DNA of 33,626 nucleotides, taken from the NCBI RefSeq assembly GCF_018531445.1, contig NZ_JAHDTH010000075.1:1-33626 (forward strand), read 5' to 3'. The position numbers and the translations under genes are program-made. The notes under the pieces were generated by a model that saw nothing but the letters and a program-made list of their open reading frames with translations, searched no databases and had not been told where the DNA came from. The DNA is from Pseudonocardia lacus (GTDB lineage: Bacteria > Actinomycetota > Actinomycetes > Mycobacteriales > Pseudonocardiaceae). Each line of letters starts with the position of its first letter. The stretch's first letter is position 1. Below are positions 23,946 through 32,900 of the stretch, one piece after another.

Positions 23946-25154
23946 CTAGTCGGTCCCGGCCGCCGGCGCCGGGTCCGACGTCCGGCTCGACCGGTTGCGC
24001 CGCTGCCGGGCCCCGGCGATCGCGAACAGCACGACGACCGCGGCGAGCATCGCGACCAGCGCCAGCACGGGCACGTCCAGGAAGGTGAGCGCACCCAGCG
24101 GCACCAGGGCCGCCACCGGCCACGGCCACATCGCCGAGATCCGCTGGTGCACGCCACCCAGCACGATCCCGGCGCCGAGCATGGCCAGGGCGACGCCGCA
24201 CACCGCGATCCACATGGCGGGCGAGGGCAGCCCGGCGTCCGGGTGCAGCACCAGGTCCTCCAGGCCCACACCGGTGGCCGCGATGCCCAGCGACAGCGGC
24301 AGGTGGCCGTAGATGTAGAGGTCGTGGCGCTCGTCGACCTCCTTCTCCTCGCCGTCCTCCTCCGCGCCGTCCTGGAGCTCGTCCTCCCCGCTGACCGAGG
24401 CGGCGTCGAAGTAGTTCCACCACAACCCCGCCCCGACGACGAACGCGACCGCGGCGACCGTCACCGACGGGCTCGCCCACACGGCGTCGTGCACGCCGGT
24501 GACGATCCCGGCCACCACCTCGCCCAGCACGAGGATCACGAACAGCCCGAACCGCTCCGGGAGGTGCTCCATGTGCAGCGGCGCGGTGTTCCCGCGCCAG
24601 GTGGCGATGAACGGCGACGCCGCCTCGACCAGCACCGACACGCCCCACAGGATGTAGCGGGCGGGGGCGGGCACCAGCAGCGAGACGGCCCACAGCGTCG
24701 CCGAGATGCTCGTGCCGGTCAGGTAGACGACGACCGTCGCCCGGCTGTCGCGCACGTGCCACCAGGCCCGCACGTACAGCCCGACCAGGATCAGCCGGCC
24801 GATCAGGAAGCAGACCGCGAACGGGATGTCGAAGCCACTGAGCCCCCCGGTGGCGGCCGCGGCGCACCCGGCGACGGCGGCGGTGTCGGTCAGGATCGCG
24901 ATCCGGAACAGCACGTCGTCGGTGTCGAAGCGGTTGGCGTAGAGCGTGGTGCTGACCCAGGAGAACCACATGACGGTGAACAGCCCGGCGAAGATCCCCA
25001 CCCCGGTCCAGGACATGTCCTTGAGCAGCGCCGAGGCGAGCTCGGCGACGACCAGCACGTAGGCGAGGTCGTAGAACAGCTCCAGCCGCGTCGCGCTGCG
25101 CTTCTCCCCGGTCGCCAACCGGGGCGGCCGCAGCCACCCGTTCCCGTCGCCCAC
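23946..25154 (-). CDS. Low temperature requirement protein A (LtrA) family membrane protein
   Basis: 402 residues from GTG 25154; the frame stays open far upstream through repeats, but homology features start only after this codon. LtrA signature near the N-terminus: RLELFYDLAYVLVVAELASAL, then WFSWVSTTLYANRFDTDD and the HMEHLPERFGLFVILVLGEVV stretch in the middle. About ten to twelve hydrophobic segments. A Glu/Asp-rich loop lies at about 260-285 (ELQDGAEEDGEEKEVDE). LtrA was named from a Listeria cold-growth mutant; the molecular role is unknown. A 25-base palindrome lies 23 bases upstream of the start, inside its leader or promoter. Confidence 0.88.
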   Translation of the reverse strand: MGDGNGWLRPPRLATGEKRSATRLELFYDLAYVLVVAELASALLKDMSWTGVGIFAGLFTVMWFSWVSTTLYANRFDTDDVLFRIAILTDTAAVAGCAAAATGGLSGFDIPFAVCFLIGRLILVGLYVRAWWHVRDSRATVVVYLTGTSISATLWAVSLLVPAPARYILWGVSVLVEAASPFIATWRGNTAPLHMEHLPERFGLFVILVLGEVVAGIVTGVHDAVWASPSVTVAAVAFVVGAGLWWNYFDAASVSGEDELQDGAEEDGEEKEVDERHDLYIYGHLPLSLGIAATGVGLEDLVLHPDAGLPSPAMWIAVCGVALAMLGAGIVLGGVHQRISAMWPWPVAALVPLGALTFLDVPVLALVAMLAAVVVLFAIAGARQRRNRSSRTSDPAPAAGTD

Positions 25155-25177
25155 GTCACCCAGTACCCCGAACGTGT

Positions 25178-25202
25178 CCGTCGAGAACGTCGTTCTCGAC
25201 GG
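25178..25202. repeat. Palindromic repeat, CCGTCGAGAACG family, copy 2 (minimal)
   Basis: CCGTCGAGAACG, a single T, and CGTTCTCGACGG: a perfect 12-bp inverted repeat. It is the outer stem of copies 1 and 3 without their interiors. Located just upstream of the LtrA start. Confidence 0.85.
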
Positions 25203-25228
25203 GGCCGGGGTGGGCGGGGGACGTGGCC

Positions 25229-25275
25229 GGTTGGACGAGAGCCGCTTTCGTACGACCAGGTTGGACGAGAGCCGC
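25229..25275. repeat. Two direct copies of GGTTGGACGAGAGCCGC, with an inverted copy at 26155-26171
   Basis: GGTTGGACGAGAGCCGC occurs at 25229-25245 and 25259-25275 (30-base pitch, the copies continuing YTCGTRCGRCC). Its exact reverse complement is at 26155-26171. The second copy continues as an ACGAGAG-CCG-CTCTCGT hairpin. Together with the flanking palindromes these give the 1.1-kb non-coding island inverted ends. Confidence 0.8.
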
Positions 25276-25310
25276 TCTCGTGCGGCCGGCCGGAGCGACA
25301 GAGGGTGTCC

Positions 25311-25790
25311 TCGCAGGGCTAGCGGTGTTCTCGCAGCGCTGGCTGGGGTGTCGCAGGGCGCCGGCGGGCTGCGAGCACGTGCCTGCTGCTGCGAGGGGGC
25401 CGGTTGGGGCGGTTGCGCAGCGCTGGCGGGGACGTCGCGGGGCTGGCTGGGTCGTTGCAGCGCTGGCGGGGAGGGGCCATGCCGGCCGGAAGACGCCCGC
25501 GTACGCCAGTCGGCCACTTCGCAGAGTCTCACCGCCCCTGCGAAGACGCCCCCGGCCCCGGGTAGGGGCGTTCTCGCAGCGTGGGGTGGGTGTCGCAGCA
25601 GCGGCTGGGTGCTCGCAGCGGGCCGGCGGGTTGCGAGGGCACCCCTTGTGCTGCGAGGTGACCGGTTGGGGGTGGTGGCGCAGCGCTGGCGGGAGACCTC
25701 GCAGCGCTGGCTGGGTCGTCGCAGCACGCCGGCGGGCTGCGAGCGCACACCCGGTGCTGCGAGGACACCGCGAGGGCTGCGAGCCGGGCT
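25311..25790. repeat. Large array of 20-bp TCGCAG units in mirror-symmetric blocks
   Basis: Forward units (TCGCAG or close) lie at 25311, 25331, 25351 | 25415, 25435, 25455 | 25574, 25593, 25613 | 25678, 25699, 25719. Inverted units (CTGCGA) lie at 25369, 25389 | 25631, 25651 | 25737, 25757, 25777. Three blocks are palindromic about 25362.5, 25624.5 and 25730.5, each with the core ...GCC|GGCGGG.TGCGA; the second block lacks inverted units. Typical forward body: TCGCAGCGCTGGCGGG. Frames across it give low-complexity peptides and no known domain, so I treat it as non-coding. Confidence 0.9.
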
Positions 25791-25797
25791 CGGCCCG

Positions 25798-25862
25798 GTG
25801 GGCGCGGTAGCGCCCACACTTCTCCCGAGTGCTCCCCTGCCGACGCGGCGGCAGGGGAGCAC
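25798..25862. repeat. Two strong perfect hairpins
   Basis: GTGGGCGC-GGTA-GCGCCCAC (25798-25817) has an 8-bp stem with a four-base loop. GTGCTCCCCTGCCG (25829-25842), a six-base loop and its exact complement (25849-25862) give a 14-bp stem. Neither has a T-tract. They follow directly on the TCGCAG array. Confidence 0.75.
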
Positions 25863-25867
25863 GACCC

Positions 25868-26060
25868 CCCTGCTTGAGCTGAGGTCCCCGCTGGAAGCGC
25901 CGCCGGAGGCGCAGTAGACAGTGACGTCCCTGGGCGAGGTGACCAGCGGGCGCAACAGCGCCTTCGGCCCCGGTCATGTCCGGGCGATCAGTGGGGTCCG
26001 AGAGGGTGGGCCAGGTTGCCTCCGGCGCCTCCGCGGCGAGCGACCTCAGATCAAGCAGGG
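25868..26060. repeat. Long-range inverted repeat, 19-base arms
   Basis: CCCTGCTTGAGCTGAGGTC (25868-25886) and GACCTCAGATCAAGCAGGG (26042-26060) pair with one mismatch, and weaker pairing continues inward over GC-rich GCCGGAGGCGC / GGCGCCTCCG. The 155-base interior shows no gene. Confidence 0.75.
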
Positions 26061-26079
26061 CCCTCCTCGCGGGGGGTGT

Positions 26080-26098
26080 GGGCGCGCTACGCGCGCCC
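26080..26098. repeat. Short hairpin
   Basis: GGGCGCGC-TAC-GCGCGCCC is an 8-bp perfect stem with a three-base loop, inside the same non-coding island. Confidence 0.6.
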
Positions 26099-26197
26099 CC
26101 GGGTTCGCGCCTGCGGCGCTCACCCCAAGAACCCCGCGCCGCCGCGAGACGAGCGCGGCTCTCGTCCAACCAGCGCCGCCCCGCCCGGCCGATAGTG

Positions 26198-26262
26198 CCG
26201 TCGAGAACGAACTTGTCGTGATCAACAGGCCCCGTTGATCACGACAACTTCGTTCTCGACGG
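26198..26262. repeat. Palindromic repeat, CCGTCGAGAACG family, copy 3 (long)
   Basis: Arms 26198-26226 and 26234-26262 are 29 bases each and complementary except for one position. They open CCGTCGAGAACGAA, continue TTGTCGTGATCAAC, and leave a seven-base loop AGGCCCC. This is the right border of the non-coding island; copy 2 is the left border. It is AT-richer than its surroundings. Confidence 0.88.
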
Positions 26263-26340
26263 GCGGCTCCGCCACGCGGGGCCGCAACACCGCGGGCGCC
26301 GGTGGGTTTCGGGTGGGCGCTGCCCGGTCAGACTCCGGGT

Positions 26341-27951
26341 ATGGCGGAGATGACGGCGGACGCGGTGGTCGTGGGCGGGGGGCACCACGGGTTGGTGGCG
26401 GCGGCGCTGCTCGCCGACGCCGGGTGGGACGTGTGCGTGCTGGAGTCGCACGACGTCGTGGGCGGGGCGGTGCGGTCGACCGAGCTGCACCCCGGGTTCA
26501 CCGCCGACCTGTTCAGCGCGTTCTACCCGCTCGGCGCCGCCTCCCCGGTGCTGCGCTCGCTGGACCTGGGCCCGCACGGCCTGGAGTGGGTGCACGCGCC
26601 GTCGGTGCTGGCGCACCCGCCGCGTCCGGACGGCGGCCCGGCCGCCGTGCTGCACCGCGACCGCGAGCGCACCGCCGCCGGCCTCGACGAGCACCACGCC
26701 GGCGACGGCGAGGCCTGGCTGCGGCTGTGCGACCAGTGGGACGACATCGGCGACCTCCTGCTGCGCACCCTGTTCACCGCGTTCCCGCCGGTGCGCGGGC
26801 CGGTGGCGCTGCTGCGCAGGCTGGGCACCGCGGAGGCGCTGCGGATGGCGCGGTTCGCGCTGCTGCCGGCCGCCCGGATGGCCGAGGAGCTGTTCGGCGG
26901 GGAGCCGGCCCGGCTGCTGCTGGCCGGCAACGCCGTGCACGCCGACGCGCCGCCGGACGCCTCGATCAGCGGCGTCTACGGCTGGCTGCTGGTGATGCTC
27001 GGCCAGCGGTACGGGTTCCCGGCGCCGCGCGGGGGCGCCGGGCAGCTGGCCGCCGCGCTGGAGCGGCGGGCGGTGGCGGCGGGCGCCCAGATCCACACCG
27101 GGCAGCACGTCGAGCGCATCGACGTGCGCGGCGGTCGCGCGGTGGCCGTGCGCACGGCGGCCGGGCTGACCGTGCGGGCCCGCCGGGCCGTGCTGGCCGA
27201 CGTCTCGGCCCCCGCGCTCTACCAGCGGATGCTCCCGGCCGACGCGCTGCCCGCCCGGCTGCACGAGGACCTGGAGCACTTCGAGTGGGACACCCCGGTC
27301 GTCAAGGTCAACTGGGCGTTGGACGGGCCCATCCCGTGGAAGTCCCCGAACGTCACCGGCGCCGGAACCGTGCACGTCGGGGCCGACGGGCGCGGCCTGA
27401 CCCGCTGGTCGTCGGACATCGAGTCGGAGACGCTGCCGCGCTCGCCCTTCATGCTGCTGGGCCAGATGACCACGACCGACCCGACGCGCTCACCGGAGGG
27501 CACCGAGAGCGTGTGGGCCTACACCCACATGCCCCGCAAGGTGAGCGACGACGAGTCGGCGACGGAGGTGGCGCGCCGCATCGACGAGGTGATCGAGGAG
27601 CACGCCCCGGGCTTCGGCTCGAAGGTGCTGCACCGCCACGTCCAGCTGCCCACCGACCTGACCGCCGCCGACCCCAACCTGGAGCACGGCGCGGTCAACG
27701 GCGGCACCGCGCAGCTGTTCCAGCAGCTGGTCTTCCGGCCGTTCCCGGGCCTGGGCCGGCCGGAGACGGTGGTCGACGGGCTGTACCTGGCCAGCGCGTC
27801 GGCGCACCCCGGCGGGGGGGTGCACGGGGTGTGCGGCTACCTGGCCGCGAGGGCCGCGCTCGGGGAGCAGGGGCTGCGCGGGAAGCTGCGCCGCAGGGCG
27901 ACCTCCGCGGCGCTGGAGCTGGTCTACCGCGACCGGCCCTCGGCGAGGTAG
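26341..27951 (+). CDS. Phytoene desaturase-like FAD/NAD(P)-dependent oxidoreductase
   Basis: 536 residues from ATG 26341 (ATG 26350 is an alternative). FAD-binding VVVGGGHHGLVAAALLADAG at 9-28, followed by VLESHDVVGGAVRSTE, the second flavin-contact strip typical of CrtI-like amine oxidase-superfamily enzymes. Mid-protein APRGGAGQLAAALERRAVAAG and the C-terminal YLASASAHPGGGVHGVCGY match the family ends. Such actinobacterial proteins are often named phytoene dehydrogenase, but no crtB, crtE or other carotenoid gene is here, so a different substrate is likely. The 3' end overlaps the convergent SRPBCC gene by 28 bases. Confidence 0.88.
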   Translation: MAEMTADAVVVGGGHHGLVAAALLADAGWDVCVLESHDVVGGAVRSTELHPGFTADLFSAFYPLGAASPVLRSLDLGPHGLEWVHAPSVLAHPPRPDGGPAAVLHRDRERTAAGLDEHHAGDGEAWLRLCDQWDDIGDLLLRTLFTAFPPVRGPVALLRRLGTAEALRMARFALLPAARMAEELFGGEPARLLLAGNAVHADAPPDASISGVYGWLLVMLGQRYGFPAPRGGAGQLAAALERRAVAAGAQIHTGQHVERIDVRGGRAVAVRTAAGLTVRARRAVLADVSAPALYQRMLPADALPARLHEDLEHFEWDTPVVKVNWALDGPIPWKSPNVTGAGTVHVGADGRGLTRWSSDIESETLPRSPFMLLGQMTTTDPTRSPEGTESVWAYTHMPRKVSDDESATEVARRIDEVIEEHAPGFGSKVLHRHVQLPTDLTAADPNLEHGAVNGGTAQLFQQLVFRPFPGLGRPETVVDGLYLASASAHPGGGVHGVCGYLAARAALGEQGLRGKLRRRATSAALELVYRDRPSAR

Positions 27952-28364
27952 GTCAGCCGGCGGAGGGTCTCGTTGTTGCGGGGGACGATCATCGCCGCGC
28001 GCACCGGGTGCGGCAGCAGCTTCGTCGGGCCGCTGACCACGTCCTCCTCCATGTGGATGGTGCAGCCGCCGCCGGCGTCCGGCTCCAGCCGCAGCAGGAT
28101 CTCGGCCTCGCCGAGCGGCCAGAGGCGCCCGCGCAGCAGCAGTTCCCGGCCGGGCTCGCTGCGCAGCACCTCGGTGGTGTCGTTGATCAGGGCGGGCCAG
28201 GCGCCGACCGAGTGGTGCAGCAGGGTGCCGACCGCGGGCCAGCCCGCGTCGACGTCGCGCATCCTGGACGCCCCGACCACCCAGGACGGGTACAGCCACC
28301 CGTCCGCCAGGATGCGCCAGACCGTGTCGGCGTCGGCTTCCGATTCGCGTCGCACAGCAATCAC
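27924..28364 (-). CDS. SRPBCC-family (START-like) protein
   Basis: 146 residues from GTG 28364; a GTG three codons later is possible and neither has a strong ribosome site. Pattern of polyketide cyclase/dehydrase-like proteins: an N-terminal strand with ADADTVWRILADGWLYPSWV, a middle of alternating beta strands (LLLRGRLWPLGEAEILLRLEP), and a C-terminal helix with PRNNETLRRLTYLAEG. The fold binds a hydrophobic ligand in a cavity. It shares an 85-base divergent promoter region with the SDR gene and overlaps the oxidoreductase gene tail to tail, so it may work with either in lipid or polyketide-like metabolism. Confidence 0.8.
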   Translation of the reverse strand: MIAVRRESEADADTVWRILADGWLYPSWVVGASRMRDVDAGWPAVGTLLHHSVGAWPALINDTTEVLRSEPGRELLLRGRLWPLGEAEILLRLEPDAGGGCTIHMEEDVVSGPTKLLPHPVRAAMIVPRNNETLRRLTYLAEGRSR

Positions 28365-28449
28365 GCCGGCAGCGTAGGGGCGACGGGCCCGATCGGCCCG
28401 CCGGAACGGCCGGGAGGGATCGAACACCACCGACCGGGTACCCGGCGCA

Positions 28450-29346
28450 ATGCGCATCGAGGGCAGCGTCGTCGTGGTGACCGGCGCCACCAGCGGGATC
28501 GGCAGGGCGACCGCGCTCCGGCTGTGCGCGGGCGGCGCCCGCGTCGTGCTGGTCGCCCGGGGCGCGGAGGGCCTGGCCGCCACCGCGGCCGAGTGCCGCG
28601 GCCTGGGCGGGCAGACCCTCGCGCTGTCGGCCGACGTGGCCGACGCGGAGGCGGTCGAGCGGGTCGCCGCCACCACCGTCGAGCGGTTCGGGCGCATCGA
28701 CGGCTGGGTGAACTCGGCCGGGGTGGAGATGTTCGGGGCGTTCCTCGACGCCCCCCTCGACGAGATCCGCCGGGTCCTGGACGTCGACCTCGGCGGCTGC
28801 GTGCACGGCTGCCGGTCCGCGCTGAGCCGGATGGTCCCGCAGGGCCACGGCGTGGTCGTCAACCTCTCGTCGATCCTGGGGATCGTCGCCCAGCCCTACG
28901 GCGCCGGCTACACGATGGCGAAGTTCGCGGTCCGCGGGCTGGGCGCGTGCCTGCGCCAGGAGTTGCGGTTGGCCGGCGTCCGCGGCGTCGACGTGTGCAC
29001 GGTGTTCCCGACCGCCATCGACACCCCGATGTGGCAGGACGCGGCCAACCGCACCGGCCGCCGTGTCCGGGCGCTCCCGCCGCCGCTGCCCCCGGAGCGG
29101 GTGGCCGCGGCCGTCGTCCGCCGGCTGCGGCGCCCCCGGGGGGAGACGGTCGTCGGCGGGCTGCTGGGGCGGGCGCTGCTCGCCCAGTACCGGCTGTGGC
29201 CGGGCTCGGCGGAGTGGACGATCGGGATCGGCCTGGAGCGGTGGGGCCTGTCGCCGACGAAGCGGGCCCCGTCGACGGCGGGCAACCTGTTCCGCCCGGC
29301 GCCGGGCCCCGGCGCCGTCCGTGGCGGCTGGCGGGCGGACCGGTAG
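28450..29346 (+). CDS. Short-chain dehydrogenase/reductase (SDR)
   Basis: 298 residues, longer than the 250 of a minimal SDR because of a roughly 60-residue C-terminal extension. Classical SDR motifs: cofactor loop TGATSGIG at 11-18, VNSAG at 87-91, catalytic Ser140/141 in NLSS, Tyr154 and Lys158 in YTMAK. Arg37 after the second strand (VARGAE) suggests NADP(H). The extension (LAQYRLWPGSAEWTIGIGLE) is typical of actinobacterial SDRs acting on lipids or sterol-like alcohols, substrate unknown. The ribosome site is weak. Its stop is five bases from the stop of the convergent hypothetical gene. Confidence 0.88.
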   Translation: MRIEGSVVVVTGATSGIGRATALRLCAGGARVVLVARGAEGLAATAAECRGLGGQTLALSADVADAEAVERVAATTVERFGRIDGWVNSAGVEMFGAFLDAPLDEIRRVLDVDLGGCVHGCRSALSRMVPQGHGVVVNLSSILGIVAQPYGAGYTMAKFAVRGLGACLRQELRLAGVRGVDVCTVFPTAIDTPMWQDAANRTGRRVRALPPPLPPERVAAAVVRRLRRPRGETVVGGLLGRALLAQYRLWPGSAEWTIGIGLERWGLSPTKRAPSTAGNLFRPAPGPGAVRGGWRADR

Positions 29347-29351
29347 CGCGT

Positions 29352-29786
29352 TCAGCCCACCCGGCAGTAGGTCGCCCCGCCGGTCCCGGCGGCCGTGCGG
29401 GCCAGGCCGGCCAGCTCGCCGAGCACCCCGGTGAACAGCTCGGCGTCGAGCTCCTGCCCCTCCGCGGCCTGCTCGCGGACCCAGTGCTCGGCGGTGGCGG
29501 CCAGCGTCGGCCCGTCGGCGTCGACGAGCGCCCGTTCGAGGGCGGGCGGCACCGCGAGGACCATGGCGGTGTCGTCGCCGCTGGCCACGACGTCGGGGTA
29601 GTCCGGAACGAACGCGGCGCCGCCGGCGCCGTTGCCGTTGCCGTCGAGGATGGCCTGCCACTCGCCGAGTGCGAAGAAGACGTCGAAGTTGCCGCAGGTG
29701 GCCGTGTCGGTCCCGGGGCCGGGCCCGTCGGCCAGTGCGCCGGTGGCGGCCGCGTCGTCGGCGGCGACGAAGAACGTGATGATCAT
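29352..29786 (-). CDS. Small protein of unknown function
   Basis: 144 residues from ATG 29786, with GGTGAG close upstream; GTG 29792 two codons earlier is the other choice. Acidic, Ala/Gly-rich, no signal or membrane segment. N-terminus MIITFFVAADDAAATGALAD; a motif CGNFDVFFALGEWQAIL follows. I recognise no family; single-domain actinobacterial proteins of similar look are conserved hypotheticals. Convergent with the SDR and divergent from the carboxylase gene. Confidence 0.65.
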   Translation of the reverse strand: MIITFFVAADDAAATGALADGPGPGTDTATCGNFDVFFALGEWQAILDGNGNGAGGAAFVPDYPDVVASGDDTAMVLAVPPALERALVDADGPTLAATAEHWVREQAAEGQELDAELFTGVLGELAGLARTAAGTGGATYCRVG

Positions 29787-29908
29787 GCTCACCCGCGGAG
29801 TGTGGCCGACCGCCCCGGCGCGGGATCCCGGACGATGCGGGCTGCGCCGGTCGGACGAGCGCCGGTGGCGACGTTGACAGCCTCGTCGCGCTTAACGGAC
29901 GATCAGTC

Positions 29909-32900
29909 GTGTTCTCCCGCCTGCTGATCGCCAACCGCGGCGAGATCGCCGTCCGCATCGCCCGGGCCGCCGCCGATCTCGGGCTGCCCGCCGTGGCGGT
30001 CCACGCGACCGACGACGCCGACGCCCCGCACGTCGCCAAGGCCGACGCGGCGGTCGCGCTGCGCGGCACCGGGGTGGCCGCCTACCTCGACATCGACGAC
30101 GTGCTGCGCGCGGCCCAGGAGGCCGGCGCCGACGCCGTCCATCCCGGCTACGGGTTCCTCAGCGAGAACGCGCGGTTCGCCGAGGCCTGCGCCGAGCGCG
30201 GGATCGCGTTCGTGGGGCCGCCCGCGCGGGTGCTGGCCCGGTTCGGCGACAAGACCAGCGCCCGCTCCCTGGCCGAGGGGATCGGTCTGCCGGTGCTGGC
30301 CGGCACCGGTCCGGTCGACGTCGACGGTGCCGCGGAGTTCCGGCGCGGTCTGCCCGCGCCCGGCGCGGTGATGCTCAAAGCCGTGGCGGGCGGGGGCGGG
30401 CGGGGGATGCGCGCGGTCACCGATCCCGACGCGCTGGCCGAGGCCTACGCGCGGTGCGCCTCGGAGGCGCGCACGGCGTTCGGCGACGACCGCGTCTACG
30501 TCGAGGAGCTGCTCACGCCGGCCCGGCACATCGAGGTGCAGATCGTCGGCGACGGGAGCGGCGTCATCGCCCTCGGCGAGCGCGACTGCTCGATCCAGCG
30601 CCGGCACCAGAAGGTCGTCGAGCTGGCCCCGGCCCCGGGCCTGCCCGCCGCCGTGCGCGCCGAGCTGCTGGCCGCGGCGGTCCGGGTCGGGGAGGCCGTC
30701 GGGTACCGCGGGGTCGGCACGGTCGAGTTCCTCGTCAGCGGGACGAGAATCGCGTTCTGCGAGGTCAATCCCCGGTTGCAGGTGGAGCACACGGTCACCG
30801 AGGAGGTCACCGGGGTCGACCTGGTGCGCGTGCAGCTGGAGCTGGCCGCGGGGCGTTCGCTCGCCGACGTCGGCCTCGACCCGGTGCCCGAGCCGCGCGG
30901 GGCGGCGCTGCAGGCCCGCATCACCACCGAGGTGACCAACCCCGACGGCACCACCACCCCGGCCGCCGGCACGCTGACCGCCTTCGAGCTGCCCGCCGGG
31001 CGCGGGGTCCGCGTCGACGCCGCCGGGCACGTCGGCTACCGGACGAGCCTGCGCTACGACCCGCTGCTGGCCAAGCTCGTCGTGCACGACCGCTCGCCCG
31101 ACCTGGCCGCGCTGGCCGCCCGCGCGCACCGGGCGCTCTCGGAGTGCCACATCGCCGGCGTCGACACCAACCTGGACGTGCTGGCCGGGATCGTCGCGCA
31201 CCCGGCGTTCGCCGCGGGCGAGCTGGACACCACCTTCCTCGACCGGCACCTGCCCGAGATCCTCGCCGCCACCCGCCCGCACCGCTACGTGGAGCGGGTC
31301 GCCGAGGTCGCCGACACCGGCCGCCCGCGCGCGGTCGCGCTCCCGGACGACGCCGAGGCGGTCCGCGCGCTGGGCCCGGGGACGGTGGTCGCGATCGAGG
31401 CGCAGGAAGGCGACACCGTGCGCGCCGGCGCCGCGCTGGTGGTCCTGGAGGCGCTGAAGATGGAGCACGTCGTCGCCGCGCCGACCGCCGGCACGGTCAC
31501 CGCGCTCGCCGTCGCGGTGGGCGACACCGTCGCGGCCGGCGACGTGCTGGTCGCGCTGCGCCCGGTCGCCACCGACGCCGAGGACGCCGCCGCCGTCGCC
31601 GAGGTCGACCCCGACCACATCCGCCCCGACCTCGCCGAGGTCATCGAACGGCACGCCATCGGGCTGGACGAGCGGCGCGGCGAGGCCGTGGCCAAGCGGC
31701 ACCGGCTCGGGCTGCGCACCGCCCGGGAGAACGTCGCCGACCTGTGCGACGAGGGCAGCTTCGTCGAGTACGGCGCGCTGGCGATCGCCGCCCAGCGCCG
31801 CCGCCGCTCGCTGGAGGACCTCATCGAGCGCACCCCCGCCGACGGCCTCGTCGCCGGCACCGCCACGATCAACGCCGACCTGGTCGGCGAGGAGAACGCC
31901 CGCGCCGTCGTCGTCGCCTACGACTACACCGTGCTCGCCGGCACCCAGGGCAAGCTCAACCACGACAAGAAGGACCGGGTCTTCGAGCTGGCCGCGCGCC
32001 GCAGGCTGCCGGTCGTGCTCTACGCCGAGGGCGGCGGCGGGCGCCCCGGCGACACCGACGGCCTGGGCATGACCGGGCTGCCGACGCCGGCGTTCGAGCT
32101 GTTCGGCCGGCTGTCGGCGCTGGTGCCGCTGGTCGGCGTGGTGGCGGGGCGGTGCTTCGCCGGCAACGCGGCGCTGCTGGGCACCTGCGACGTCATCATC
32201 GCCGTGGAGGGCGCCAGCATCGGCATGGGCGGCCCGGCGATGATCGAGGGCGGCGGCCTCGGCGTCGTCGCGCCGGACGAGGTCGGCCCGCTGTCGGTGC
32301 AGGTGCCCAACGGCGTGGTCGACATCGTGGCGGCTGACGAGGCCGAGGCCACCCGCATCGCCAAGCAGTACCTGTCCTACTTCCAGGGACCGGTGGCCGA
32401 CTGGACCGCCCCCGACCAGCGCCGCCTGCGCCACGTCGTCCCGGAGAACCGGGTGCGCGTCTACGACATCCGCGCGGCCGTGCACGGGCTCGCCGACGAG
32501 GGCTCGGTGCTGGAGCTGCGCCGCGGGTTCGGCGTCGGGATGGTGACCGCCCTGATCCGCGTCGAGGGCCGCCCGATGGGCCTGATCGCCAACGACCCCA
32601 CCCACCTCGGCGGGGCCATCGACCGCGACGCCGCCGACAAGGCCGCCCGGTTCCTGCAGCTCTGCGACGCGTTCGGGCTACCGGTCGTCTCGCTGTGCGA
32701 CACCCCCGGCTTCATGGTCGGCACCGACTCCGAGCGCGAGGCCACCGTCCGGCACTTCAGCCGGCTGTTCGTGGTCGGCGCGAACCTCAGCGTCCCGCTC
32801 GGGATGGTGATCGTGCGCAAGTGCTACGGCCTGGGCGCCCAGGGCATGGCCGGTGGCAGCCTGAAGGCCCCGGCGTTCACGGTGTCCTGGCCGACCGGCG

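Noticed and set aside
25174..25917. 247-codon open frame through the repeat island
   Set aside because: Translation is repeats of Arg/Ala/Gly/Cys words created by the TCGCAG array, with no ribosome site or family; both strands stay open simply because the unit has no stop.
25155..26340. Transposon or prophage remnant with coding genes
   Set aside because: No transposase, integrase or resolvase motif in any frame; only repeat structure is seen, so it is reported as a non-coding island.
29903..32605. 900-codon minus-strand open frame antisense to the carboxylase
   Set aside because: Exact antisense of intact biotin carboxylase codons; the translation is low-complexity (Gly/Asp/His/Arg) without a family.
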